NCBI GenBank assembly: GCA_021809995.1
Contig: JAJZJT010000005.1
Location: 1-33,028 of the forward strand
Origin: Actinomycetes bacterium
Lineage (GTDB): Bacteria; Actinomycetota; Acidimicrobiia; Acidimicrobiales; RAAP-2
Length of the DNA stretch: 33,028 nucleotides
Direction: 5' to 3'
In this document: positions 1 through 7,511 of the stretch, one piece after another
Layout: each line of letters opens with the position of its first letter
How positions within the stretch are numbered: position 1 is the stretch's first letter
The notes under the pieces: generated by a model
What the model saw: the letters and a program-made list of their open reading frames with translations, nothing else
The model's database searches: none
What the model was told of the DNA's origin: nothing
Position numbers and translations under genes: made by a program

Positions 1-103
1 CGGCCCTGGCCCGCGCCGCGTAGTAGGCGTGGCCGAACCCGCCGGCGATGGCGGCCACGGCCTCGCGCAGCAGACGGTGCTCCTCGGGCTCGGTGAAGTC
101 CAC
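1..103 (-). CDS. Acyl-CoA dehydrogenase, N-terminal fragment (runs off window)
   Basis: Only the first 34 codons lie in the window. The reading starts at a GTG (103-101) and gives VDFTEPEEHRLLREAVAAIA followed by GGFG, which looks like the opening helix of an acyl-CoA dehydrogenase (typically 'DFT.E...LR..V..'). The start follows an array of AGGGAGC heptamers that supplies a Shine-Dalgarno-like GGGAG about 9 bases upstream. The gene lies 60 bases downstream of the AtuA-family gene on the same strand, so it is probably the next gene of the acyl-CoA carboxylase operon and would oxidise a branched or isoprenoid acyl-CoA to the enoyl-CoA that the carboxylase uses. The family call rests on a short stretch and on context; an unrelated protein with a similar N-terminus cannot be excluded. 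Confidence 0.6.
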   Translation of the reverse strand, partial: MDFTEPEEHRLLREAVAAIAGGFGHAYYAARARA

Positions 104-111
104 GGCGGGTT

Positions 112-152
112 GCTCCCTGCTCCCTGCTCCCTGGTCCCTGCTCCCTGGTCCC
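112..152 (-). repeat. Heptanucleotide tandem array (AGGGAGC/AGGGACC)
   Basis: Read on the plus strand this is about six consecutive copies of a 7-base unit, GCTCCCT or GGTCCCT, the last ending in GGTCCC. On the coding (minus) strand it reads AGGGAGC/AGGGACC, so every copy carries a Shine-Dalgarno-like core. It fills the gap between the stop codon of the AtuA-family gene and the GTG start of the acyl-CoA dehydrogenase. Confidence 0.9.
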
Positions 153-163
153 AGCTCGATCGC

Positions 164-1981
164 TCAGCCCGGCGGGGCGATGGGGGTCCGGGCGTTGCCC
201 GGCGGACGCCGGTCCGCGGGGACGAGCTCGAGCGGGACGTCCACCAGCCTGCTGCGCAGGTACTCGCCCAACCCCTTGGCCTGGGGGTCGGGGCGGGTCG
301 ACGCGGCGACGCCCTCGCCCAGCAGGCCGACCACCACGAAATTGAGCGCTCGCAGGCTGGGCAGCTCGTAGCGGTCGACCCGGAGGCCGTCGGCCTCGGG
401 GAGGAGCGCACGGAAGGCGTCGAGCGTGAGAGCCGACTGCAGCCAGGCCCATGCCTCGGCCTCGCGCGCCCACAGGCCGACGTTGGCGTTCCCCCCCTTG
501 TCTCCCGAGCGGGCGCCGATGATCGTCCCGAGGGGGACGCGTACCGTGGGCCCCGAGGGCGCCGCTCGGGGGGGCTGGTGGAAGCGCGGTACCTGGGTCG
601 CCTCGCTGGCCCGCTCCCAGGCAGTGTGGGGCACCGGAGACCGCCGGCCGTCGGCGTGGACGACCTCGGGGACGACGAGCGATGCCGGAACGAGCGCCGG
701 CCAGTAGACGCCGTAGACGCTGCCCGCCGTCGGCGGCGAGGTGAGGTGGAGGCCCGGGTAGCCGGCGAGGGCGAGCTCGGTGGCGGCGTCCGAGAAGGTG
801 CGGCCCACTCGGCTGCCGTCTCGGTCCTTGACGGTGATCCGGAGCTGGGCGGTTGCCTCGGCGTTCGTCGGTGCGTCCGGGTGGTCGGAGCGCACGAGCC
901 GGACGTCGAACTCGTCGAACTGGTCGCGCCCCCCGAGCGCCTGCTCGAGCGAGGCCAGCGTGAGTGCGGCCTTGGCCTCGACGTCGAGGCCGGTGAGCAC
1001 GAAGGTCATGGAGTTCCGCCAGCCGCCGAGGAGGTTGACGCACACCTTGACGTGGTCGGGCGCGGGCTCGCCCCGGATCCCCGACAACCGCACCCGGTCG
1101 GGCCCGTCGTCGTAGAGGGTGACGGTGTCGAAGCGGGCCACCACGTCGGTGTTGGCGTACTCGGGGCCGGCGATCTCGTAGAGGAGCTGCGCGGTCACGG
1201 TGCCGACCGAGACCTGACCGCCTGTTCCGGGGTGCTTGGTGATGACCGACGAGCCGTCCTCGGCCACCTCGGCGATGGGGAACCCGGGGTGCTCGAGGCC
1301 GGGGACCTCGGTGAAGAACGCGTAGTTCCCTCCGGTCGCCTGCGGTCCGCACTCGATGACATGGCCGGCGGCGACCGCCCCGGCGAGGCGGTCCCAGTCG
1401 GTCGGCGACCAGCGGTGGTGCCAGGCGGCAGGGCCGACGACGAGGGAGGCGTCGGTGACGCGGGGGCAGATCACGACGTCGGCACCGCCGTCGAGGGCCT
1501 CCACGATGGGCCAGGCACCCAGGTAGGCGTTGGCGGTGACGACTTCGGCGCCTCGCTCGGCGAGGGGCCGGCCGGTGTCGAGGTTGTCGAGCCGGTGGCC
1601 GGAGGCGGCGAGCTCGTCGAGGCGTGGCAGGAGATCGTCGCCCTCGACGTGGGCGACGGAGACGGTGATGCCGAGCCCCTCGGCGACGCGCCGGACCTCG
1701 TCGGCGAGGCCGGCCGGATTGAGGCCGCCGGCGTTGGTGACGACCTTGATGCCGCGGTCGACGCAGGTGCCGAGGACCTGCTCCATCTGGGTGAGGAAGG
1801 TTCGCGCGTACCCCTTGGCCGGGTCCCCTTGGCGCGATTTCCACAGGATCAGCATGGTGAGCTCGGCCAGCCAGTCGCCGGTCAGCACGTCGATGGGGCC
1901 GCCCTCGACCATCTCGCGGGCGGCGCTCAGACGGTCACCGTAGAAGCCGGAGCAGTTCGCGATGCGGAGCGGGTCGTTCAT
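164..1981 (-). CDS. AtuA-family protein (DUF1446) with C-terminal ferredoxin-fold domain
   Basis: This 605-residue protein matches the acyclic terpene utilisation AtuA family, a family of unclear biochemistry found beside acyl-CoA carboxylases and acyl-CoA dehydrogenases. The N-terminus has the family opening RIANCSGFYGDRLSAA (residues 6-21), followed by conserved stretches such as VVTNAGGLNP and VVICPRVTDASLVVGPAAWH. The last ~120 residues (motif IIGARSGDKGGNANVGLW near residue 490) form the separate AtuA-like ferredoxin-fold domain that is often fused here. The ATG overlaps the stop of the upstream carboxylase alpha gene (ATGA), so translation is probably coupled. The context suggests a role in isoprenoid or branched-chain acyl-CoA breakdown (citronellol/geranyl-CoA or leucine type), but the actual substrate is inference. 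Confidence 0.85.
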   Translation of the reverse strand: MNDPLRIANCSGFYGDRLSAAREMVEGGPIDVLTGDWLAELTMLILWKSRQGDPAKGYARTFLTQMEQVLGTCVDRGIKVVTNAGGLNPAGLADEVRRVAEGLGITVSVAHVEGDDLLPRLDELAASGHRLDNLDTGRPLAERGAEVVTANAYLGAWPIVEALDGGADVVICPRVTDASLVVGPAAWHHRWSPTDWDRLAGAVAAGHVIECGPQATGGNYAFFTEVPGLEHPGFPIAEVAEDGSSVITKHPGTGGQVSVGTVTAQLLYEIAGPEYANTDVVARFDTVTLYDDGPDRVRLSGIRGEPAPDHVKVCVNLLGGWRNSMTFVLTGLDVEAKAALTLASLEQALGGRDQFDEFDVRLVRSDHPDAPTNAEATAQLRITVKDRDGSRVGRTFSDAATELALAGYPGLHLTSPPTAGSVYGVYWPALVPASLVVPEVVHADGRRSPVPHTAWERASEATQVPRFHQPPRAAPSGPTVRVPLGTIIGARSGDKGGNANVGLWAREAEAWAWLQSALTLDAFRALLPEADGLRVDRYELPSLRALNFVVVGLLGEGVAASTRPDPQAKGLGEYLRSRLVDVPLELVPADRRPPGNARTPIAPPG

Positions 1982-4362
1982 CGGGCCTCCCCCGGGCCGC
2001 CGGTGGGTGCCTCCCCCGGGCCGCCGCCCGCCCCTCCTGCGTCAGCCTGCTCCGCGGCGCCATCGGCGTCGACCACCACCAGCACCTGGCCGGTCTCGAC
2101 CTGTTCGCCCGCTGCGACGTGCACGGCGGTCACCGTACCGCCGCTGGCCGCGGCGACGGTGTGCTCCATCTTCATCGCCTCGAGGACGACGAGGACGTCG
2201 CCGTGCTCGACCCGGTCACCGACGGCCACGGCGACGCGCGTGACCGTGCCGGGCATGGGCGAGACGGACGACCCGGCGGCCACGTGGGCACCGGGCGGGG
2301 CGAACCGTTCGGCCTCGACGAAACGTGACGAGCCGTCCGGCCCGTCCACGTAGGTGATCACGGAGCCGTCACGTTCGGCGCCCGGCGGAGGCTCGAGCGT
2401 CACTCGGTGGACCCGGTACGTGCGGGTGACCCCGGACGCTTCGAGGACGACCACCCGCTCGACGGTGACGTGGCCGACGTCGAGGGAGGCGACCGCGCCT
2501 TCGGCGTCGTCTGCGCCGCCGCCGTCGGCAGCGTCACCGGCTCGCTGCCGGTCGCCGACCAGCCGGGCGGCCGGGACGCCGTCGAGGTCCACCTCGAGGG
2601 CGGCGAGGCGCTCCCCGGTCCGGTCGAAGCGGTAGCGGACCTCGACGAGGCGTTCCCCGTCGCCGGTCCCGGTGGACAGGGAGGTCCACTGCAGCGTGCT
2701 CGGGCTGTTCCGCCAGCCCGTCGGCAGGGTCGGCTGCACGGCGGCCTCGGCACGTCGGGTCGCCTGGCCGCAGAGTGCAGCGGCGACGGCGTGGCGGGCC
2801 AGGGCGGCGTCGTCGGCGAGGGGGGCGGCGAGCGCGGCGAGGCCGATCCGGTCGATCAACCCCGTGTCGGTCCGGCCGGCCACGACGTCGTCGTTGCGGA
2901 GGATGCGGACGAGCAGGTCGCGGTTGGTGGTGGGGCCGTGGAGCTCTGCCCGCTCGAGCGCGCCGGCGAGGGCCGAGAGGGCCTCGACCCGGCTGGGGGC
3001 GTGGACGACGACCTTGGCCAACATGGGGTCGTAGTGGGGGCTCACCACGGTCCCGGTCTCGACGCCGCTGTCCACGCGGAGGGTCACCGAGCCGGCGCCG
3101 GCCGTCGGTCCGGGACGGCTGTCCGCCGCTTCCTCGCCGGGGGCCTCCCGTGGCTCGCCGACGCGCGCGTCGGTGCCTCCATCGGTGTGCCTGCCCGGCT
3201 GCGGTCCCACGGCGAAGCGGTCGAGCCTCCCGGTCGACGGCAGCCACCCGGCCGCCGGGTCCTCGGCGTACAGGCGGGCCTCGACGGCGTGCCCGACCGG
3301 ACCGGCCGCGACCGCGCGGTGGACCTCGTCGGGGAGCGGGAGGCCCTGGGCCACCAGGAGCTGGAGGCGCACGAGGTCGAGCCCGGAGACGGCCTCGGTG
3401 ACCGGGTGCTCGACCTGTAGCCGGGTGTTCATCTCGAGGAACGACACCTCGCCGGTGGAGGGCTCGAAGACGAACTCGACGGTTCCGGCGTTCACGTAGC
3501 CGACGGCCCGAGCGGCGGCCACGGCGGCCTCCCCGAGGTGTCGGCGAAGGGCGGCGTCGACGACGGGGGAGGGCGACTCCTCCACGATCTTCTGGTGCCG
3601 GCGCTGGATCGAGCACTCCCGCTCGAAGAGGGAAATCGTCGTCCCGTGCGCGTCGGCCAGCACCTGGACCTCGATGTGGCGGGGGTCGGTGACGAAGCGC
3701 TCGAGGAAGACGGTGCCGTCGCCGAAGGCCGACGCCGCCTCGCGCCGAGCAGCAGCCACCGCGGCCTCGAGCTCACCCGGCTCGGTGACGAGGCGCATCC
3801 CGCGCCCGCCACCCCCCGCCGAGGCCTTGACCAGCAGGGGCCAGCCGAGCGACCCGATCTCGTCGTGGTCGGGGAGGGTGTCGCCGTCGACCGTGAGCGA
3901 GGGGAGCGTCGGCACCCCGGCCGCCCGCATGAGGTCCTTGGCGGCCACCTTGGACCCCATGGCCTCGATGGCCGACGGCGGGGGGCCGACCCAGGCCAGG
4001 CCGGCGTCGAGGACGGCGCTGGCGAAGGCGGCCGACTCCGACAGGAAGCCATAGCCGGGGTGGACGGCGTCCGCACCGGTGCTCCGGCACGCCTCGACGA
4101 GCAGGTCGGTCCGGAGGTACGTGTCGACGGGAGACGACCCAGGGAGCCGGACGGCGAGGTCCGCCTCGGTGGCGTGCGGGCTCGCGGCGTCCGCGTCGCT
4201 GTAGACGGCCACGCAGGTCATGCCCATGGCACGGGCCGTGGCGAAGATGCGTCGGGCGATCTCGCCGCGATTGGCGACGAGCAGCGTGCGGATGGCGGTG
4301 GAGGGCACTGCCGTGGTCGGCTGAGCACCAGTCGGTCGCGCGCCAGTCGGTCGTGGGTGCAT
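1978..4362 (-). CDS. Acyl-CoA carboxylase alpha subunit (biotin carboxylase + biotin carrier)
   Basis: The 794-residue protein carboxylates its own biotin using ATP and bicarbonate and hands the carboxyl group to the partner beta subunit. It opens with IRTLLVANRGEIARRIF (biotin carboxylase N-domain), carries the ATP-grasp core (HPGYGFLSE, GGGGRGMR, FLERFV, ECSIQRRHQKIVEESPSP) and ends with a biotinyl domain in which EAMKMEH holds the biotinylated lysine (about K731). I chose the ATG at 4362, 8 bases after the beta-subunit stop; a longer reading to 4437 would run into that gene. Two low-complexity segments are unusual: about 38 residues inserted before VTLRVDSGVE, and a Gly/Pro/Ala-rich tail of roughly 28 residues after the biotinyl domain. 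The neighbours suggest methylcrotonyl- or geranyl-CoA carboxylase; propionyl/acetyl-CoA carboxylase is less likely but not excluded. Confidence 0.9.
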   Translation of the reverse strand: MHPRPTGARPTGAQPTTAVPSTAIRTLLVANRGEIARRIFATARAMGMTCVAVYSDADAASPHATEADLAVRLPGSSPVDTYLRTDLLVEACRSTGADAVHPGYGFLSESAAFASAVLDAGLAWVGPPPSAIEAMGSKVAAKDLMRAAGVPTLPSLTVDGDTLPDHDEIGSLGWPLLVKASAGGGGRGMRLVTEPGELEAAVAAARREAASAFGDGTVFLERFVTDPRHIEVQVLADAHGTTISLFERECSIQRRHQKIVEESPSPVVDAALRRHLGEAAVAAARAVGYVNAGTVEFVFEPSTGEVSFLEMNTRLQVEHPVTEAVSGLDLVRLQLLVAQGLPLPDEVHRAVAAGPVGHAVEARLYAEDPAAGWLPSTGRLDRFAVGPQPGRHTDGGTDARVGEPREAPGEEAADSRPGPTAGAGSVTLRVDSGVETGTVVSPHYDPMLAKVVVHAPSRVEALSALAGALERAELHGPTTNRDLLVRILRNDDVVAGRTDTGLIDRIGLAALAAPLADDAALARHAVAAALCGQATRRAEAAVQPTLPTGWRNSPSTLQWTSLSTGTGDGERLVEVRYRFDRTGERLAALEVDLDGVPAARLVGDRQRAGDAADGGGADDAEGAVASLDVGHVTVERVVVLEASGVTRTYRVHRVTLEPPPGAERDGSVITYVDGPDGSSRFVEAERFAPPGAHVAAGSSVSPMPGTVTRVAVAVGDRVEHGDVLVVLEAMKMEHTVAAASGGTVTAVHVAAGEQVETGQVLVVVDADGAAEQADAGGAGGGPGEAPTGGPGEAR

Positions 4363-4370
4363 GGTCCCGT

Positions 4371-5969
4371 TCACATCCGGAAGACGCCGTAGCCGCGCGT
4401 GCCGGCGACGGGCTGGGTGTCGATGACCGACAGGCACAAGCCGAGCACGGTCCGCGTATCGCGAGGGTCGATGACGCCGTCGTCGTAGAGCCGGCCGCTC
4501 AGGAAGAGCGGCAGCGACTCAGACTCGATCTGGGCCTCGACGGCGGCGCGCATGGCGGCGTCGGCCTCCTCGTCGAAGGGCAGGCCACGTGACGCGGCCG
4601 ACTGGCGTCCGACGATCGAGAGGACGCCGGCGAGCTGCGCCGGGCCCATCACCGCCGACCGGGCGTTCGGCCAGCTGAAGAGGAAGCGCGGCTCGTAGGC
4701 GCGCCCGCACATGCCGTAGTTGCCAGCACCGTAGGAGGCGCCGATGTTGACCGTCAGGTGGGGCACCGACGAGTTCGTGACGGCGTTGATCATCTGAGCC
4801 CCGTGCTTGATGATCCCGCCCTGCTCGTACTCCTTGCCCACCATGTAGCCCGTCGTGTTCTGGAGGAACAGGAGCGGGACGTCGATCTGGTTGGCGAGCT
4901 GGATGAACTGGGTCGCCTTGTGAGCCTCCTCGGAGAAGAGGACGCCGCGGTGGTTGGCGAGGACGCCGATGGGGTAGCCGTGGATGGTGGCCCACCCCGT
5001 CACCAGGCTGGAGCCGTAGAGGGGCTTGAACTCGTCGAAGCGGGACCCGTCGACGACGCGGGCCAGCACCTCGCGCGGGTCGAAGGGGACCTTGGGGTCG
5101 GCCGAGGCGATGCCGAGGAGCTCGTCGGGGTCGTAGCGAGGGGGCTCCGCCGGCTGGACCGGACCCGGCCCGCGCTTGCGCCAGTGGAGGCGGCGCACGA
5201 TCTGGCGGCCGAGGCGGATGGCGTCGTGCTCGTCGACCGCCAGGGCGTCGGCGAGGCCCGAGATGCGGGCGTGCATCGAGGCGCCGCCGAGCTCCTCGTC
5301 GTCCGACTCCTCGCCGGTGGCCATCTTGACGAGGGGCGGGCCGCCAAGGAACACCTTCGAGCGCTGCTCGATCATCACGATGTAATCGCTCATCCCCGGC
5401 ACGTAGGCCCCGCCCGCCGTCGAGTTTCCGAAGACGAGGGCGATGGTGGGGAGCGCGGCGGCCGAGTGGCGGGTCAGGTCGCGAAAGGCGCGTCCTCCCG
5501 GGATGAACAGCTCGGCTTGGGAGGGCAGGTCGGCACCGCCCGACTCGACGAGGTTGACGATCGGCAAGCCGTTCTGGAGCGCGATGTCCGAGATGCGGGC
5601 GCTCTTGCGGAACGTGTACGGGTTCATCGCCCCACCGCGCACGGTGGGATCGTTGGCGCTCACGACGCACTCGACGCCCTCGACGACCCCGATGCCGGCG
5701 ACGACCGAGGCGCCCACGGTGAAGTCCGTGCCCCACCCGGCGAGTGGGCAGAGCTCGAGGAACGGGGAGTCGCGGTCGATGAGGAGCTCGACGCGCTCGC
5801 GGGCGAGGAGCTTGCCCCGCTGGCGGTGCCGTTCCGTGTAGCGGGGGCCGCCGCCCTGGCGGGCCAGGGCTAGCTGCGCCTCGACCTCGGCCAGCCCGGC
5901 GAGGAGCGCGTCGCGATTGGCGCGGTACTCGGGCGAGCCGGTGTCGAGGGTGGAGGAGAGGACGGGCAC
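4371..5969 (-). CDS. Acyl-CoA carboxylase beta subunit (carboxyltransferase)
   Basis: This is the carboxyltransferase partner of the biotin-carrying subunit. From the GTG at 5969 it is 532 residues, the usual length for methylcrotonyl-/geranyl-CoA carboxylase beta chains, and begins MPVLSSTLDTGSPEYRANRD. Both crotonase-like halves are visible: the N-half with GASVVAGIGVVEGVECVVSANDPTVRGGAMNP and LVESGGADLPSQ, and GNSTAGGAYVPGMSDY; the C-half with LANHRGVLFSEEAHKATQFIQL, FLQNTTGYMVGKEYE and NIGASYGAGNYGMCGRAYEPRF. The open frame continues 57 codons upstream to 6140, but that part is Arg/Pro/His-rich and covers the divergent promoter region, so I left it out. It is the first gene of the minus-strand operon. 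No clear Shine-Dalgarno precedes the GTG. Confidence 0.9.
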   Translation of the reverse strand: MPVLSSTLDTGSPEYRANRDALLAGLAEVEAQLALARQGGGPRYTERHRQRGKLLARERVELLIDRDSPFLELCPLAGWGTDFTVGASVVAGIGVVEGVECVVSANDPTVRGGAMNPYTFRKSARISDIALQNGLPIVNLVESGGADLPSQAELFIPGGRAFRDLTRHSAAALPTIALVFGNSTAGGAYVPGMSDYIVMIEQRSKVFLGGPPLVKMATGEESDDEELGGASMHARISGLADALAVDEHDAIRLGRQIVRRLHWRKRGPGPVQPAEPPRYDPDELLGIASADPKVPFDPREVLARVVDGSRFDEFKPLYGSSLVTGWATIHGYPIGVLANHRGVLFSEEAHKATQFIQLANQIDVPLLFLQNTTGYMVGKEYEQGGIIKHGAQMINAVTNSSVPHLTVNIGASYGAGNYGMCGRAYEPRFLFSWPNARSAVMGPAQLAGVLSIVGRQSAASRGLPFDEEADAAMRAAVEAQIESESLPLFLSGRLYDDGVIDPRDTRTVLGLCLSVIDTQPVAGTRGYGVFRM

Positions 5970-6022
5970 GTGGTGAGGTGGGGTGGTACGCAGATGACGA
6001 GCACGGGCGCGCCCGACGTGGG

Positions 6023-6028
6023 AAGAAT
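6023..6028 (+). promoter_or_regulatory. Weak candidate -10 element for the glmU leader ORF
   Basis: AAGAAT keeps the most conserved -10 positions (A2 and T6) and ends 7 bases before the ATG at 6036, the same spacing seen at other genes here. It lies almost exactly opposite the minus-strand TATTCT. Confidence 0.3.
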
Positions 6029-6029
6029 A
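6024..6029 (-). promoter_or_regulatory. Candidate -10 element for the acyl-CoA carboxylase operon
   Basis: On the minus strand these bases read TATTCT, fitting the actinobacterial -10 pattern TANNNT. A start about 7 bases downstream would give a leader of roughly 45-50 bases before the GTG at 5969. No good -35 is seen. It overlaps a weak -10-like element on the other strand. Confidence 0.4.
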
Positions 6030-6035
6030 GGCCCC

Positions 6036-6110
6036 ATGACGGATCGACCGCCTCTTGACGTCGACGGCGAGGCCACCCCGCCGGGCGTGGCACCGGGGCG
6101 GGGCCGGTGA
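6036..6110 (+). CDS. Small leader ORF (24 codons) overlapping glmU
   Basis: An ATG-started frame of 24 codons (MTDRPPLDVDG...GRGR) ends in a TGA whose last bases overlap the GTG start of glmU (GTGA). It is rich in Pro, Gly and Asp and resembles no family I know. Its spacing from the -10-like AAGAAT fits leaderless initiation, and the overlap would let ribosomes pass to glmU, which has no strong Shine-Dalgarno of its own. It could equally be untranslated leader. Confidence 0.35.
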   Translation: MTDRPPLDVDGEATPPGVAPGRGR

Positions 6111-7207
6111 GCGCTGTCGAGCAGCGGGCGCACCGACCACGGCCGCTGTGGGCGGTCGTGTTGGCCGCCGGTGAGGGGACGCGCATGCGCTCCGAGCGCC
6201 CGAAGCCCCTCCACCGGCTGTGCGGGCGGCCGATGGTGCTCCATGTGCTCGACGCCCTCGCCGAGATCAACGTGGACCGGGTCGTGGTCGTCGTCGGGCA
6301 CCGGGCGGACTGGGTGACCAAGACGCTCATCGAGCACACGCCGCCGGGCATGGCCATCGAGTTCGTCGAACAGGAGCGCCAGCGGGGGACGGGGGACGCC
6401 ATGTCGGTCGCGCTCACCGGGCTGCCGACCGAGATGGAGGACGACGGCGGCGACGTCGTCGTGCTCCCGGGTGACACCCCGCTGCTGCGCCCGGCGACGC
6501 TGGCCTCCCTCGTGCACCACCACCGCAGGACGGAGGCGGCGGCGACGTTGCTGACGGCGGTGCTCCCCGACCCGACGGGCTACGGGCGGGTCGTCCGGGG
6601 GCGCGACGATGCCATCGCCCGGGTCGTCGAGCACGCGGACGCCACCGTGGAGGAGCGCGAGGTCGACGAGGTGAACACGTCGATCTACTGCTTCCGCCGG
6701 AGCGTCCTCGCCCCGTCGCTCCGACGGCTCAGCCCGGCCAACGCCCAGGGCGAGTACTACCTGACCGACGTCGTCGACGTCCTCTACCAGGCGGGCCACC
6801 GCGTCGAGTCGCTGGTGGTGGACGACACGATGGAGGTGGCCGGGGTCAACGACCGGGCACAGCTCGCTGTGGCCGAGGCGGAGCTGCGCGACCGGATCAA
6901 CGAGCGGTGGATGCGGCGCGGCGTGACGATGTGGGACCCCGAGCGCACCTACATCGACGCCGAGGCGGTGCTCGGGACCGACGTGGTGCTGCTGCCCGGG
7001 GTCATCCTCCAGGGGGCGTGCCGGGTCGACGACCACGCCGAGATCGGACCGAACACGCACCTCGTGGAGTCCGAGGTGGGAGAGGGGGCCGTCGTGACCT
7101 ACAGCGTGTGCCGGCGCTCCGTCATCGGGGCGGACGCCCGAGTCGGACCCTTTGTCCTGCTGGAGGAGGGCAGCAAGGTGCCCCCGGGGGGGCAGGTCGG
7201 GGCCTGA
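6107..7207 (+). CDS. glmU: GlmU-type N-acetylglucosamine-1-phosphate uridylyltransferase, short C-terminal domain
   Basis: The N-terminal ~235 residues are a complete nucleotidyltransferase: VVLAAGEGTRMRSERPKPLH (residues ~17-36), EQERQRGTGDAM for uracil contacts, VLPGDTPLL with the metal-binding Asp, EVNTSIYCF and NAQGEYYLTDV. It should make UDP-GlcNAc from UTP and GlcNAc-1-phosphate for peptidoglycan. A left-handed beta-helix begins (TYIDAEAVLGTDVVLLPGVI...), but the protein stops at residue 366 (GPFVLLEEGSKVPPGGQVGA), about 90-100 residues before full-length bifunctional GlmU proteins end. The acetyltransferase active-site residues known from E. coli GlmU (R333, K351, Y366, K392) are therefore absent, and the position matching R333 seems to be acidic. 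The next 300 bases contain no recognisable remnant of the missing part. Transcribed with prs, as in other actinobacteria. Confidence 0.85.
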   Translation: MSAVEQRAHRPRPLWAVVLAAGEGTRMRSERPKPLHRLCGRPMVLHVLDALAEINVDRVVVVVGHRADWVTKTLIEHTPPGMAIEFVEQERQRGTGDAMSVALTGLPTEMEDDGGDVVVLPGDTPLLRPATLASLVHHHRRTEAAATLLTAVLPDPTGYGRVVRGRDDAIARVVEHADATVEEREVDEVNTSIYCFRRSVLAPSLRRLSPANAQGEYYLTDVVDVLYQAGHRVESLVVDDTMEVAGVNDRAQLAVAEAELRDRINERWMRRGVTMWDPERTYIDAEAVLGTDVVLLPGVILQGACRVDDHAEIGPNTHLVESEVGEGAVVTYSVCRRSVIGADARVGPFVLLEEGSKVPPGGQVGA

Positions 7208-7228
7208 GCGGGAGCCTGGGCGTCCCGC

Positions 7229-7264
7229 GTCCAACCGGTCGGCGCTGTCCAACCGGTCGGAGCT
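7229..7264 (+). repeat. 18-bp tandem repeat, two copies
   Basis: GTCCAACCGGTCGGCGCT (7229-7246) is followed directly by GTCCAACCGGTCGGAGCT (7247-7264), with one difference between copies. Confidence 0.9.
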
Positions 7265-7270
7265 GTCCAC

Positions 7271-7314
7271 GGGCGCTCGCCTCGGAGTCCTCGGGCGCTC
7301 GCCTCGGTGTCCTC
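7271..7314 (+). repeat. 22-bp tandem repeat, two copies
   Basis: The unit starts GGGCGCTCGCCTCGG and ends GTCCTC; copies at 7271-7292 and 7293-7314 differ at a single base (A/T). Confidence 0.9.
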
Positions 7315-7378
7315 GGGCAGGGCCACCGGCCCGGCGCCGTCCGAGGTGCCGGCCGGCCCGATGTCAGCCAGCTCGTTC

Positions 7379-7409
<31 letters not shown>

Positions 7410-7499
7410 GATGAGGCAGCGCCCTTCGGGCTTGGTCCCGGTGTGCCTGCTCGGGCGACAAGGCCGTTCTGGCCGGCGGTCTGCGCGCCGTGCCTGCGG

Positions 7500-7505
7500 T
7501 AGCCT
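7500..7505 (+). promoter_or_regulatory. -10 element of prs (apparent leaderless promoter)
   Basis: TAGCCT (within GGTAGCCT) fits TANNNT and ends 6 bases before the prs ATG, so transcription would begin at or next to the A of the start codon. There is no Shine-Dalgarno sequence, as expected for a leaderless mRNA. Confidence 0.6.
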
Positions 7506-7511
7506 CCGCTC

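Noticed and set aside
29-2353. Long open frame on the plus strand (774 codons) opposite the AtuA and carboxylase genes
   Set aside because: It is the antisense shadow of clear protein families on the minus strand; its translation is Gly/Val/Glu/Arg-rich without motifs, as expected in GC-rich DNA.
5970-6140. 57-codon N-terminal extension of the carboxyltransferase
   Set aside because: Arg/Pro/His-rich, not seen in the family, and it would cover the divergent promoter region.
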